A DNA stretch of 64,000 bases from Dastarcus helophoroides (GCA_028583605.1 CM053331.1:36417283-36481282), one strand, 5' to 3'; shown: positions 22,951-36,200, counted from the stretch's first letter. The notes: generated by a model from the sequence alone, not told the origin. Program-made: numbers and translations.

Positions 22951-23289
22951 TTTTCTAAGAAATCTAAAATTTTCGAAAAGTTACATTTTGAAAATGTTGA
23001 AATTTTTAGTTGAAATTTGAAAAAGTTAAAATTTTGAAGAAATCTTCGTTTTGGATCAAACATAAAACGCTAAACATTGTCGCAGCACTCCCATTAGTTT
23101 TGGCTACGAGCCGCCACTGAGGTTGACATAAAAATATTAGCATGAGTTTCTTATTCAAAATACCTCCAGGACAATGTGAGTCTAAGATTTTTAATGGCTC
23201 ATCACCACGCAGATGGATTATCTGTTCAGGAAATTTAGGAAATTGTCGAAGTTCTTAAGAAAATATTGAAATTTCCAAAAGAGTTTGAA

Positions 23290-23515
23290 TTTTCAAAATT
23301 GAAATACAAATTTTGTCCCCTGAAACCAAGAAATATTAAAAAACACAACAAAAGTTGCTCTAGAGCAACCAGTGTTTTCAGAGCAACCTTTGTTGCGTTT
23401 TTTAATCTTTTTTTGCTCTAGAGAAACCCTTGTTGTGTTTTTTAATCATTTTTTGCTCTAGAGCAATCTTTGTTGTGTTTTTTAATCTTTCAACCCTGGT
23501 TTTGGGTTGAAACCA
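23290..23515. repeat. Family B fragment with internal triplication
   Basis: One arm of the foldback element (TTGTCCCCTGAAACCAAGAA) is followed by three copies of a segment of about 58 bp containing TTTGTTGTGTTTTTTAATC, separated by GCTCTAGAG. The hammerhead-like loop is missing: the two stem I strands appear joined as GCTCTAGAGC. Confidence 0.6.
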
Positions 23516-24058
23516 AGAACATTCTCAATTTAGATGAATAGAGGCTTCCAAGGACGAAGTTTGTTTTGGTTTGCCCTCTGAATAGCAGAATTAGTGTGGC
23601 AGGAACGACCAATTTCATTTGCCCTTAATTAAAACGGAATTCCTATTTGTTGTTTTTTGAGAATTTGAACAATCTATGAAAACTTCGACTTTTGCGAAAA
23701 TTTCAAAAAAATTTGAAACAAAAATTCCAAATTTTCAAGATAACATTCCAACATTTTGCGTAGAAAGGATCGAAATTTTGTTAATTTTGTAAAATGTTGG
23801 CTTTGGAACATTTAGAATTTCTGCATTCATTTCAAATTTTTTTCAAATTTTCGTTTTTTCCAAAATTTCGACATTTTCCAAGGTTTCAACTTTTGTACAT
23901 ATTTTAAAATGGCGAGATTTTTCAAATTTTTATCTTTCGGCGTATTTTTGAACATTTTCACTATTTTGGTTTCGTTTGAAATGTTCGTCTTTTTTCAAAT
24001 ATTGGAAAATTGAAGCTTGTGAGCTAATTCGATAAAATAAAAACAATTTTCCTCAAAA

Positions 24059-24282
24059 ATTGAAATACAAATCTTATCCCCTGAAACCAAAAAAGATTAA
24101 AAAATGCAACAAAGGTTGTTTTAACGCGTTTCGATAGCCAGTAACTCACTGAAGATGATAGCTTGGGTATCGAAACGCATTAGAGCAACCTATGTTGTGT
24201 TTTTTAACCTTTCTGGTTTCAGGGGACAAGATTTGTATTTTAATCTTGAAGATAACCGAGGACCAGTCCGTTTCACCAAAAA
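24059..24282. mobile_element. Family B foldback element, diverged copy
   Basis: Arms with CTTATCCCCTGAAACCAA and its complement lie near 24077 and 24220, with a tail containing GGACCAGTCCG. The loop has two hammerhead-like halves in opposite orientation: CGAAACGCG on the minus strand near 24130, and CUGAAGA with a GAUA/UAUC stem and GAAA on the plus strand at 24149-24180. No clear flanking duplication was found. Confidence 0.6.
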
Positions 24283-24284
24283 TA

Positions 24285-24835
24285 GAAAAGCAACATTTTC
24301 AAAAAAATCTGAATCTTCAAAAGGGATTGATTTTTCAAATAATGACCGACCATTTCAGAACAAGAAAAAACGTTAAAAAAAAATCTTCAAAGCGCATCAT
24401 GTCGGTCGAAGTTTTCAAAAAAAAAAGCGAGATATTGAAAAAATAAACAATTTTCTAATAAATTAACATTTTCTAAAAGAATTGTCTAAAAATTCGTCCA
24501 AATTTTAAAAAAAAGTCCAAACGTTTGAAAAATAGGAAGGTGACTAAAATTTTGAATAAATCAAAGTTATTGAAAAGAAAAAATGCCAAAAATGGAATCG
24601 AATTTAGAAAAAAGTCTAATATTTCAAAATCAGAAGAAATTATCAAAAAACATAATTAACGTTTTTAGCCAAGAATCAAAATTTTTGAAAATATACACGT
24701 TTTAAAAAAAAATTCAAATTTTAAAGCAAAATCAAAATTTCCAAATAAAATTCGAATTTTTCACAATTAGGGTCCAAATTAAAAAAAAATGTCGCAATTT
24801 CTGTCCTTTTCTCATTATTTGTCTCGTGCGTTATT
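24285..24835. repeat. Single inverted copy of the 469-bp satellite unit
   Basis: The segment reads as the reverse complement of the array at 5745-10010, including its edge sequence (TGTCCTTTTCTCATTATTTG opposite the sequence near 5760-5795). It ends about 215 bp before the gene B start, so it may belong to the gene B upstream region. The lone copy may resemble the unit before amplification. Confidence 0.75.
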
Positions 24836-25026
24836 CCAGTCAAATGTTTAAATTGACATTTTAATAAGTACAGATGCGAATCAAGCAAGTCATAAAATAT
24901 ATTGTGACTCTTCTATCAAATTGAAATCAAAACTAAAAATCTCGGTCATGTCAGTGTCATCAGAATTCAAATAATAATCGTTTCAAATTAAAATTTCAGT
25001 GAAATACCCCAATAAAACCCAATAAA

Positions 25027-25053
25027 ATGATGCAAAGATACAAATTACAATGA
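25027..25053 (+). promoter_or_regulatory. Short upstream ORF overlapping the gene B start (ATGA)
   Basis: An ATG at 25027 opens an 8-codon frame whose TGA (25051-25053) overlaps the main ATG at 25050 as ATGA. This overlap is the kind used in termination-reinitiation. The transcription start is unknown. Confidence 0.4.
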
Positions 25054-27294
25054 GTTGCAGTCGGAACACTGCTTCCCAAAAGAACTTCCTGGATTTTATG
25101 ACCAATAAATATGAGCAGCGTCAAAGGGAATTACAACGCAAAGAAGCCGAGCTCAAGAACAGACTTAGAAACCTCGAAGGCGAGCTTGGCAATAACCAAG
25201 GCGATTGCGACTGTGCAAATGAAACCATCAAAGATAAACCGAGCGTAGTCCAGACTTTTATGACAAATGTTTCGAATTTTCTTTGCAATTGTTCCACCGA
25301 TGACTTCACCCCTATCAAACTATCTAAAGCCTCCTGTTGTAGCACCTCCGGACAAACCTCAGCTTCTATCAGCAGTGGAAGAAAAAATTTCCAAATCATT
25401 AATGGCAGAAAAGTCCCAATGGTTAGCGATGAACGCGAATGCGTTCTATGTTCGCATACCTCATCTAAATCTAGCCGTCCCGCTAGTGGATCCCAATGCA
25501 CCGCCCGATCAGGAGGATGTAATTGTCCAAGCATTAGGGATACTCCCTCTGGAGGAAAAGGTGACACGCGTTGCTCGTCAGCATCAAGCAAAGTCCAACC
25601 CATGGGCTGTTCCCCTGGGGTATCAAGCAAGGCGCAAGCTGGGTTTTCCTCGGATGCTTGCGAGTGCACGCCAGCGCCTCACCAAGCCTTCGATAGATGT
25701 TCCTGTGAACCATGCGTTAGCGCAGTTGGAGGGGGAAAGGGCCAACCCAAGAGTACGAGCATTGCCAGCAAACCGGTTAAGACTGCAATGAGAAGCGCAG
25801 AAGATACTTGCGAATGCACACCGACCCTCCAAGGAGTTGATACATGTACGTGTGAACCTTGCGCAAAAGGTGAACTACCAGTGGCCACCGCAGCATACAA
25901 GCGAGGTACCGTTGCAGAACCAAAGGGTCCCCAACATAAAAAACCCTTGGAACACGTCGAAGGTGATAGATGTGGTTGTGTTGCGCTAGCAAGACAACAA
26001 TGCACTTGCGACGCCTGTATGATGGGAGATAGGGAAGTGCTCACGTGCGAATGTGCTCCTTCAGTCTTTAACATCCCACAGCAAGTATGCCATTGTGCAT
26101 CCTGCGTTAGAATCGGGGATAATGAAATAAGAATCGCGAAAGCTGGGTGTGATTGTGTCCCGTATGGTAATTTGGGTTTCCCGCGCGTGCCCGGCACTAA
26201 AAAATTAATATGTACTTGTCAAGAGTGCTTCACTTCGGAAGACGAGGTAATCGAAGAGAAAGTTTTCGATGAAGGCATTTTAGATCCTTGCGAATGCACC
26301 CCTGTTATTAAAAAACGAAACAGGATTATACGGGACGCGAAATACGAACCGTGCTCTTGCGACGAATGTGAAAAGGATAACTTTCGAGCTCCAACCGAAT
26401 ACGATATAAGGATGTGTTGGTTTGGAAGAGGCGTGCGGCTGAGAACCGGTCAAGCGTGTGAATGCTCCCCTTTGGTGTACCCAGAAGGGAAACTTAAACC
26501 TTCAGTGGCTAAATGCACTTGTGTGGATTGCCACAGAATGGGTGAAGTACCACAAAAGGAAGACATCATGAGTATGATTGCTCAAACTTTAGCGAATAAA
26601 GCTTGCGAATGTGAACCCTATCTGCCGGGCATTACTACTCAGTTTGCGAAACGTTCGGGTAATTGCGTATGTAACAACTGCGTCATCAAAGACCCCCCGT
26701 CTGATGGCGCTAAAAAGTATAAAAGGAAACTTCTACCCAAGGAATACGAGTGTGACTGTTTGGGCGAGTGCGCTAGCGTTCCTTGCACCGCGCTTCCTGT
26801 TACCACCACCAAAACTGGCACCCAAACCCAAGACGATGACATATGCGCTTGCGGGGCCGATTGCAAGTGTGAGGTGTGTCACAAGCACACAAAAACAGCC
26901 AGCAAACGCCCAAATGAAATGTGTGATTGTGATTTCTGCAAATGCACTCCTTGCGGCAACAAAGCAACTTTACCAGAATGCGGTAACGTTGGTTGCATAT
27001 GTAATCCATGCGGGGACGTCTGCGAGTGCGCCGCCAAATGCACATGTCGGGATTGCCCAAATATGGGCAACAAGAGGTGCGATTGTGAGGCCAAATGCCT
27101 TTGCAGCCCTTGCCCCAAGACCATGAAACCGGCTGGTGGTATCGGCGATTGTCGGTCAACGATCTCAGAAGAAATTTTCTCCGACGCCTTGGACAGGCAC
27201 ATTTGCTCGGCCAATGTTGGCGTAGGAGGCTCTTGTCAATGCCCTGGTACTTGCACTTGTGAGGGCAAGAGGATTGCCCCCAGTCGAAAAGCAG
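25050..27294 (+). CDS. Gene B exon 1: coiled coil plus 15 CxC modules
   Basis: It begins ATGAGTTGCAGT and ends GCAG|GTAAGC, phase 1. After a charged helix (NKYEQRQRELQRKEAELKN) comes KPSVVQTFMTNVSNFLCNC, matching gene A exon 1. Eight long modules follow, C-x-C, a variable loop, then C-x-C-x2-C (for example CECTP ... CTCEPC), and seven short ones without the long loop (for example CECAAKCTCRDC). The long modules come first and the short ones cluster at the end, so one form may derive from the other by loop change. Confidence 0.88.
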
Positions 27295-30200
27295 GTAAGC
27301 ACAAGTTCTTGTTTTGTGGTAACTAGTAGCTGGTTTGAGAAGATATGAAATTAAAAATTGATCCAAAATACGTGACCTTCAAAACTGAACCATTTTCAGA
27401 CTTAAAAACAATTAGATCATATCGTACCCTATTTTAAAATATAGCAACATCTGATATTATTATTAAATCTAAAAAGCAAATTGTTTAAATTAAAATTGAA
27501 TTGTTATTAGGTTCTATAATATACAGACCAATAGGTTTGAACATTTATTAGATTCGAAGTTTGGAAACCAAATACCGGTTTCGATCTTGTTAGATTTCGT
27601 CAGTTTGGTATATCCAACTTGAATGCTAATAAATGCTCCGACAAGTAAGTACTAAAACATTCACAGCGAGTGACTCTTAGTACTACCACCTATTGGTCCA
27701 TAGAGAAACTATGGCCATCGCCAACAATGTCGTATGCAAGTAGATTTGGTTTCCAAACTTCGAATCTAATAAGTGTTCAAACCTATTGGTCTGTGCATTA
27801 TAGAATCCTTGTCTTCTGGGAACTCTCCTAGAGAGCAACCGCTAGGTGGCAGTGTTTCAACTGTTGGTAGTTCAGCTACTTATGATTCACTATACACGCC
27901 GCCTGGAGGGCTGCATGAATTTGTAGTCTAGGTTGCATTCTTCTTGCATTGTTATTAGGTGTAAATTTGTTGCAGCTACCAAGCCATCTGTATCGAAAAG
28001 TCGAGATATCTGCGATTGTATTGGACCATGCCACTGTCGGCCGTGCAAAAAGAAGCCAAAAATAAAGGAAACATCGTCATGCACTTCAAGGAGCACAAAA
28101 GCTTCGAAAGTGTCAAAAACAGCACCACGAAAATCGGCCATTGCATCAAAAGCTTCAAGAGCTTCTTGCGTATCAAAAGCGTCCAAAGTAACAATCGCAT
28201 CACGCGCTTCCAAGAGTTCGTGCGGTTCCAAAACATCTAAAACATCTTGTGCATCAAAAACTTCCAAAAAATCCTGTACATCTAAAACTTCCAAAAAATC
28301 TGCGACATCCAAAGCATCTAAAGCTTCCTGCAAATCGAAAGCTTCCAAATCTAGTGTAAAATCCAAGTCATCTAAAGCTTCTTGTGGATCGAAAGCCTCC
28401 AAAGTTAGCATTACCTCGGGCGCTTCCAAATCATCAAAAGGGTCTTGCAGGTCTAAAGCTTCGAAATCCACCAAGGGTTCCTGCGGTTCCAAAACTAGTT
28501 TAGCTTCCAAAACCTCAAAGTCTTCCTGTTGTTCCAAACCATCTAAATCGAGTGTAGCTTCCAGTGTTGCTTCGTGTGGCACCAAATCTACCGCAGCTTC
28601 CAAATCTACCAAACCTTCCTATGACGTTAAATCTAAAGGTTCAAAAAGTTCATGCTGTAGTACCCAATCTAAATCTACCGCAGCTACCAAAACCACTAAA
28701 CCATCCTTTGACGCCAGACCATCGAAATCTAGTTTAGCTTCCAAAGCTTCTAAAGCGTCTTGTACATCTAAGGCATCTAAAGTGACCATCGTAACTGATG
28801 GATCTAAAGGTTCTTGCGGTTCTCAACCATCAAAAACTAGTAAATCGTCCGCAGCTTCCAAAATATCCAAATCAACTAGATCCTCAGGTACTTCTAGATG
28901 TTCTTGTAGTTCGAGAGCTACCCAGTCAACAAGGACGAGTGTATCGGTCAAATCCTCGAAGACAACCACCAAAAAAACGTGCAACTGTGACGGGCCTTGC
29001 GATTGCGATACATGCTCAACGGGGACCTCCCGCGCCTCTTCCGTTGGGAACACCTGCGATTGCATAGGGCAATGCGTTTGCACACCTTGCGAAAAAGCGC
29101 CCAAAGATGTCTGCGAATGTGACCCCCCATGCGACTGCGTTGAATGCGAGAATGCGAAGATCAAAGAAACGGCTTCCGCTACGTCCAGAGGTTCGAAAGT
29201 GTCTAGAGCGTCCAAAACTTCGTCTAGAGCGTCCAAAACTTCGTCTAGAGCGTCCAAACCTTCGAAAGAGATATGTCCTTGCGAAGGTAAATGCAGTTGC
29301 ATGACTTGCAACAAAGAGATGAAACCGTCGCAAATTCAAGACCCATCGAAATTAAAAGGTGAAGTTTGCGGATGTTATGGGACTTGCACATGCCTCCCGT
29401 GTAGTACACCGACGTCTACCAAACCGTCAATTAGTCTCGGCACAGGGGACGAATGCACGTGTCAGCCGAGATGCACTTGCACACCTTGCTCGAAGAAAGC
29501 GAGCAAGTTTGAACCGGCAGCGGCTAGAGATTCAAACGTGTGCTATTGCGTCGGCAAATGCGTCTGTGCGCCGTGCATGAAGTCCAAGCCGAAGACTGGG
29601 CCTGTTTTGGGTGACTACAACTGCGATTGTTTGGGGAATTGCACTTGTCAGACGTGTGATGCGGGGCCGCAGCTACCACCACCGGAGAGCGACGAGTGTA
29701 GATGCGTTGGAGTATGCACTTGCGTTCCATGTGGTGAGAAGACACCAACAGAAGATGAGTGCGCGTGCGAAGACGATGAATTTGTTGACGCTGTTCAAGG
29801 AAAGAGCGAGCACTGTGACTGCGCTGGTAAGTGCAACTTTTCACCTAATATCAGCTCCTTTGCCTCTGATAAATCGCCTTGGGGTGCCCATCTACGATTT
29901 TGTTGTTGGCAAAAATCATCACCTCATTTTCAATACTTGAAATTTCCAATGGGCTTTTGGCTCGAACCATATTATTGCTTCTTTTAAATGTTTTATGTTG
30001 AATGTAATGCTTTAAAAACTGGGGAGATGTTTTCTCTGAGATAACGACCAAAATAGTGCAACCAACATTCTCATGAATGGCAAAATCTTCCTTATGAATG
30101 TCCACGTGCATGCCATTGCCAAATTCATCTCTATCAATCTAATCTTCTTTTTTGATCTGCGACATCCAAAGCATCTAAAGCTTCATGTGCTTCGAAAGCT

Positions 30201-33200
30201 TCCTGCAAATCGAAAGCTTCCAAATCTAGTCTAAAATCCAAGTCATCTAAAACTTCTTGTGGATCGAAAGCCTCCAAAGTTAGCATTACCTCGGGCGCTT
30301 CCAAATCATCAAAAGGGTCTTGCAGGTCTAAAGCTTCGAAATCCACCAAGGGTTCCTGCGGTTCCAAAACTAGTTTAACTTCTAAAACCTCAAAGTCTTC
30401 CTGTTGTTCCAAACCATCTTCTTTTTTGATCTAAAAAAGAACTCAGATCGCTTCAGCTGCCCACTTCCTATGAAGCTCAAATTGAAGCAAAACTGAAGTA
30501 CTGCTCTTATGTTTGGAGATCATATTCAAAGTGTTCTGGATTCTGGCTTCTATTGTTAGGAAGAGAATTTGCCTTTTACCAAAAATGACAACCCTGCTAT
30601 GACTAACGATAAAACTGAGAGACTCTCCAAAGACTGCATCATAGACAAATAATTGGCGATTTTTTAACTCAATCTCTCGCAAAGGGTAACCATGTTATGC
30701 CCTTGGAACCCTGACAGTAGAAGATGGAAATGAAGATAGATATCTCTTTTATTCTCTGTAATTTATTTGCAAAGTATTCATTCATAAAACTGCATACAGA
30801 TACCTCTTTTCCTGGAGTACTTTCATTAAAGGAGTACTTTCCTTAAAGTACTCCACCATTAAACCACAAGAACAGTATTTTTAAGGCAGACAAGGCCATT
30901 GGAAATAGCAAATCCCTGAGCAATCCACTTGTCACATAAGAGCTTCTGTCTAAGATTTTTTTTATATCGAGCTTCCCAGCTCTATAATTCTTTGGCTAAT
31001 AAACATTTTTTTGATAATTACCACTTATCCTCTCTTAAAACAGTGCCTCATTGATGATCCTACTTTGACTGACGATAAAACTGATGGACTCTCCAAAGAC
31101 TGCATCATAGACAGATAATTGACGGTTTTTTTAACTCAAGCTCTCGCAAAGAGTAACCATGTTATGCCCTTGAAACTCTGAAAGTAAGAGGTGGAAATGA
31201 AGATAGATATATCTTTTCTTGGAGTACTTTCATTAAAGGAGTACTTTCATTAAAGGAGTACTTTCATTGAAGGAGTACTTTCATTAAAGCAGTACTTTCA
31301 TTGAAAGGGTACTTTCATTAAAGGAGTACTTTCATTAAAGGAGTACTTTCATTAAAGGAGTACTTTCATTAAAGTACTCCACCATTAAACCACAAGAGCA
31401 GTATTTTCAAGGCAGACAAGACCATTGGAAATAGCAAATCCCTGTGCAATCCACTTGTCACATAAGAGCTTCTGTCTAAGATTTTTTTATATCAAGTTTC
31501 CAAGCTCTATAATTCGTTGACTAATAAACATTTTTTGATAATTACAACTTATCCTCTCTTAAAGCGGTGCCTCATTGATGACCCTACTTTGACTAACGAT
31601 AAAACTGACGGACTCTCCAAAGACTGCATCATAAACAGATAATTGACGGTTTTTTTTAACTCAAGCTCTCGCAAAGGGTAACTATGTTATGCCCTTGGAA
31701 CTCTGAAAGTAGGAGGTGGAAATGAAGATAGATATATCTCTTCTTGGAGAACTTTCATTAAAGGAGAACTTTCATTAAAGGAGTACTTTCATTGAAGGAG
31801 TATTTTCATTAAAGGAGTACTTTCATTAAAGGAGTACTTTCATTAAAGGAGTACTTTCATTAAAGTACTCCACCATTAAACCACAAGAGCAGTATTTTCA
31901 AGGCAGACAAGACCATTGGAAATAGCAAATCCCTGTGCAATCCACTTGTCACATAAGAGCTTCTGTCTAAGATTTTTTTATATCGAGCTTCCAAGCTCTA
32001 TAATTCGTTGGCTAATAAAAATTTTTTGATAAATACCACTTATCCTCTCTTTAAACGGTGCCTCATTGATGACCCTACTTTGACTGGCGATAAAACTGAT
32101 GGACTCTCCAAAGACTGCATCATAGACAGATAATTGACGGTTTTTTTAACTCAAGCTCTCGCAAAGAGTAACCATGTTATGCCCTTGAAACTCTGAAAGT
32201 AAGAGGTGGAAATGAAGATAGATATATCTTTTCTTGGAGTACTTTCATTAAAGGAGTACTTTCATTAAAGGAGTACTTTCATTGAAGGAGTACTTTCATT
32301 AAAGGAGTGCTTTCATTAAAGGAGTACTTTCATTAAAGGAGTACTTTTAATAAAGGAGTACTTTCATTAAAGGAGTACTTTCATTAAAGGAGTGCTTTCA
32401 TTAAAGGAGTACTTTCATTAAAGTACTCCACCATTAAACCACAAGAGCAGTATTTTCAAGGCAGACAAGACCATTGGAAATAGCAAATCCCTGTGCAATC
32501 CACTTGTCACATAAGAGCTTCTGTCTAAGATTTTTTTTATATCGAGCTTCCCAGCTCTATAATTCGTTGGCTAATAAACATTTTTTTGATAATTACCACT
32601 TATCCTCTCTTAAAGCGGTGCCTCATTGATGACCCTACTTTGACTGACGATAAAACTGACGGACTCTCCAAAGACTGCATCATAGACAGATAATTGACGG
32701 TTTTTTTAACTCAAGCTCTCGCAAAGAGTAACCATGTTATGCCCTTGAAACTCTGAAAGTAAGAGGTGGAAATGAAGATAGATATATCTTTTCTTGGAGT
32801 ACTTTCATTAAAGGAGTACTTTCATTAAAGGAGTACTTTCATTGAAGGAGTACTTTCATTAAAGGAGTGCTTTCATTAAAGGAGTACTTTCATTAAAGGA
32901 GTACTTTCATTAAAGGAGTACTTTCATTAAAGTACTCCACCATTAAACCACAAGAGCAGTATTTTCAAGGCAGACAAGACCATTGGAAATAGCAAATCCC
33001 TGTGCAATCCACTTGTCACATAAGAGCTTCTGTCTAAGATTTTTTTTATATCGAGCTTCCCAGCTCTATAATTCGTTGGCTAATAAAAATTTTTTGATAA
33101 TTACCACTTATCCTCTCTTAAAGCGGTGCCTCATTGATGACCCTACTTTGACTGACGATAAAACTGACGGACTCTCCAAAGACTGCATCATAGACAGATA

Positions 33201-36200
33201 ATTGACGGTTTTTTTAACTCAAGCTCTCGCAAAGAGTAACCATGTTATGCCCTTGAAACTCTGAAAGTAAGAGGTGGAAATGAAGATAGATATATCTTTT
33301 CTTGGAGTACTTTCATTAAAGGAGTACTTTCATTAAAGGAGTACTTTCATTGAAGGAGTACTTTCATTAAAGCAGTACTTTCATTGAAAGGGTACTTTCA
33401 TTAAAGGAGTACTTTCATTAAAGGAGTACTTTCATTAAAGGAGTACTTTCATTAAAGAAGTACTTTCATTAAAGTACTCCACCATTAAACCACAAGAGCA
33501 GTATTTTCAAGGCAGACAAGACCATTGGAAATAGCAAATCCCTGTGCAATCCACTTGTCACATAAGAGCTTCAGTCTAAGATTTTTTTATATCGAGCTTC
33601 CCAGCTCTATAATTCGTTGGCTAATAAAAATTTTTTGATAATTACCACTTATCCTCTCTTAAAGCGGTGCCTCATTGATGACCCTACTTTGACTGTCGAT
33701 AAAACTGACGGACTCTCTAAAGACTGCATCATAGACAGATAATGGACGGTTTTTTTAACTCAAGCTCTCGCAAAGGGTAACCATGTTATGCCCTTGGAAT
33801 TCTGAAAGTAGGAGGTGGAAATGAAGATAGATATATCTTTTCTTGGAGTACTTTCATTAAAGAAGTACTTTCATTAAAGGAGTACTTTCATTGAAGGAGT
33901 ACTTTCATTAAAGGAGTACTTTCATTAAAGGAGTCTTTCATTAAAAGAGTACTTTCCTTAAAGGAGTACTTTCATTAAAGTACTCCACCATTAAACCACA
34001 AGAGCAGTATTTTCAAGGCAGACAAGACCATTGGAAATAGCAAATCCCTGTGCAATCCACTTGTCACATAAGAGCTTCTGTCTAAGATTTTTTTTATATC
34101 GAGCTTCCCAGCTCTATAATTCGTTGGCTAATAAAAATTTTTTGATAATTACCACTTATCCTCTCTTAAAGCGGTGCCTCATTGATGACCCTACTTTGAC
34201 TGACGATAAAACTGACGGACTCTCCAAAGACTGCATCATAGACAGATAATTGACGGTTTTTTTAACTCAAGCTCTCGCAAAGAGTAACCATGTTATGCCC
34301 TTGAAACTCTGAAAGTAAGAGGTGGAAATGAAGATAGATATATCTTTTCTTGGAGTACTTTCATTAAAGGAGTACTTTCATTAAAGGAGTACTTTTATTG
34401 AAGGAGTACTTTCATTAAAGAAGTACTTCCATTAAAGGAGTACTTTCATTAGAGAAGTACTTTCATTAAAGTAGTCCACCATAAAACCCCAAGAGCAGTA
34501 TTTTCAAGGCAGACAAGACCATTGGAAATAGCAAATCCCTGTGCAATCCACTTGTCACATAAGAGCTTCAGTCTAAGATTTTTTTATATCGAGCTTCCCA
34601 GCTCTATAATTCGTTGGCTAATAAAAATTTTTTGATAATTACCACTTATCCTCTCTTAAAGCGGTGCCTCATTGATGACCCTACTTCGACTGACGATAAA
34701 ACTGACGGACTCTCCAAAGACTGCATCATAGACAGATAATTGACGGTTTTTTTAACTCAAGCTCTCGCAAAGGGTAACCATGTTATGCCCTTGGAACTCT
34801 GAAAGTAGGAGGTGGAAATGAAGATAGATATATCTTTTCTTGGAGTACTTTAATTAAAGTAGTACTTTCATTAAAGGAGTACTTTCATTGAAGGAGTACT
34901 TTCATTAAAGGAGTACTTTCATTAAAGGAGTACTTTCATTAAAGAAGTACTTTCATTAAAGTACTCCACCATTAAACCACAAGAGCAGTATTTTCAAGGC
35001 AGACAAGACCATTGGAAATAGCAAATCCCTGTGCAATCCACTTGTCACATAAGAGCTTCAGTCTAAGATTTTTTTATATCGAGCTTCCCAGCTCTATAAT
35101 TCGTTGGCTAATAAAAATTTTTTGATAATTACCACTTATCCTCTCTTAAAGCGGTGCCTCATTGATGACCCTACTTCGACTGACGATAAAACTGACGGAC
35201 TCTCCAAAGACTGCATCATAGACAGATAATTGATGGTTTTTTTAACTCAAGCTCTCGCAAAGGGTAACCATGTTATGCCCTTGGAACTCTGAAAGTAGGA
35301 GGTGGAAATGAAGATAGATATATCTTTTCTTGGAGTACTTTAATTAAAGTAGTACTTTCATTAAAGGAGTACTTTCATTGAAGGAGTACTTTCATTAACG
35401 GAGTACTTTCATTAAAGGAGTACTTTCATTAAAAGAGTACTTTCATTAAAGGAGTACTTTCATTAAAGAACTACTTTCATTAAAGTACTCCACCATTAAA
35501 CCACAAGAGCAGTATTTTCAAGGCAGACAAGACCATTGGAAATAGCAAATCCCTGTGCAATCCACTTGTCACATAAGAGCTTCTGTCTAAGATTTTTTTG
35601 AGCTTCCAAGCTCTATAATTCGTTGGCTAATAAAAATTTTTTGATAATTATCACTTATCCTCTCTTAAAACGGTGCCTCATTGATGACCCTACTTTGACT
35701 GACGATAAAACTGATGAACTCTCCAAAGACTGCATCATAGACAGATAATTGACGGTTTTTTTAACTCAAGCTCTCGCAAAAGGTAACCATGTTATGCCCT
35801 TGGAACTCTGAAAGTAGGAGGTGGAAATGAAGATAGATATATCTTTTCTTGGAGTACTTTCATTAAAGGAGTACTTTCATTGAATGAGTACTTTCATTAA
35901 CGGAGTACTTTCATTAAAGGAGTACTTTCATTAAAAGAGTACTTTCATTAAAGGAGTACTTTCATTAAAGAACTACTTTCATTAAAGTACTCCACCATTA
36001 AACCACAAGAGCAGTATTTTCAAGGCAGACAAGACCATTGGAAATAGCAAATCCCTGTGCAATCCACTTGTCACATAAGAGCTTCTGTCTAAGATTTTTT
36101 TATATCGAGCTTCCAAGCTCTATAATTCGTTGGCTAATAAAAATTTTTTGATAATTACCACTTATACTCTCTTAAAGCGGTGCCTCATTGATGACCCTAC

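Larger units (their letters stand above)
12628..23119. mobile_element. Candidate 10.5-kb hAT-like element filled with satellite
   Basis: The left end reads CAGTGGCGGC at 12628-12637 and the right end is its exact inverted complement at 23110-23119. AGGTTAAC lies just outside on the left (12620-12627) and AGGTTGAC on the right (23120-23127), an 8-bp duplication with one mismatch. hAT elements make 8-bp duplications and often begin CAG-x-G. No transposase frame is present; the interior is tandem and AT-rich sequence. It lies between the divergent starts of genes A and B. Only these short end signals support it. Confidence 0.45.

Noticed and set aside
12628..23119. A hidden transposase in the candidate hAT-like element
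   Set aside because: No frame above about 100 residues and no recognisable motif; the interior is satellite.
27890..28612. Acidic Leu/Asp/Glu-rich open frame on the minus strand
   Set aside because: Antisense of the Ser-Lys repeat in gene B exon 2; the 18-nt repeat keeps several frames open.
32983..34249. Two identical 72-residue frames (MEIANPCAIHL-type)
   Set aside because: Identical because the satellite units are; other units break the frame.
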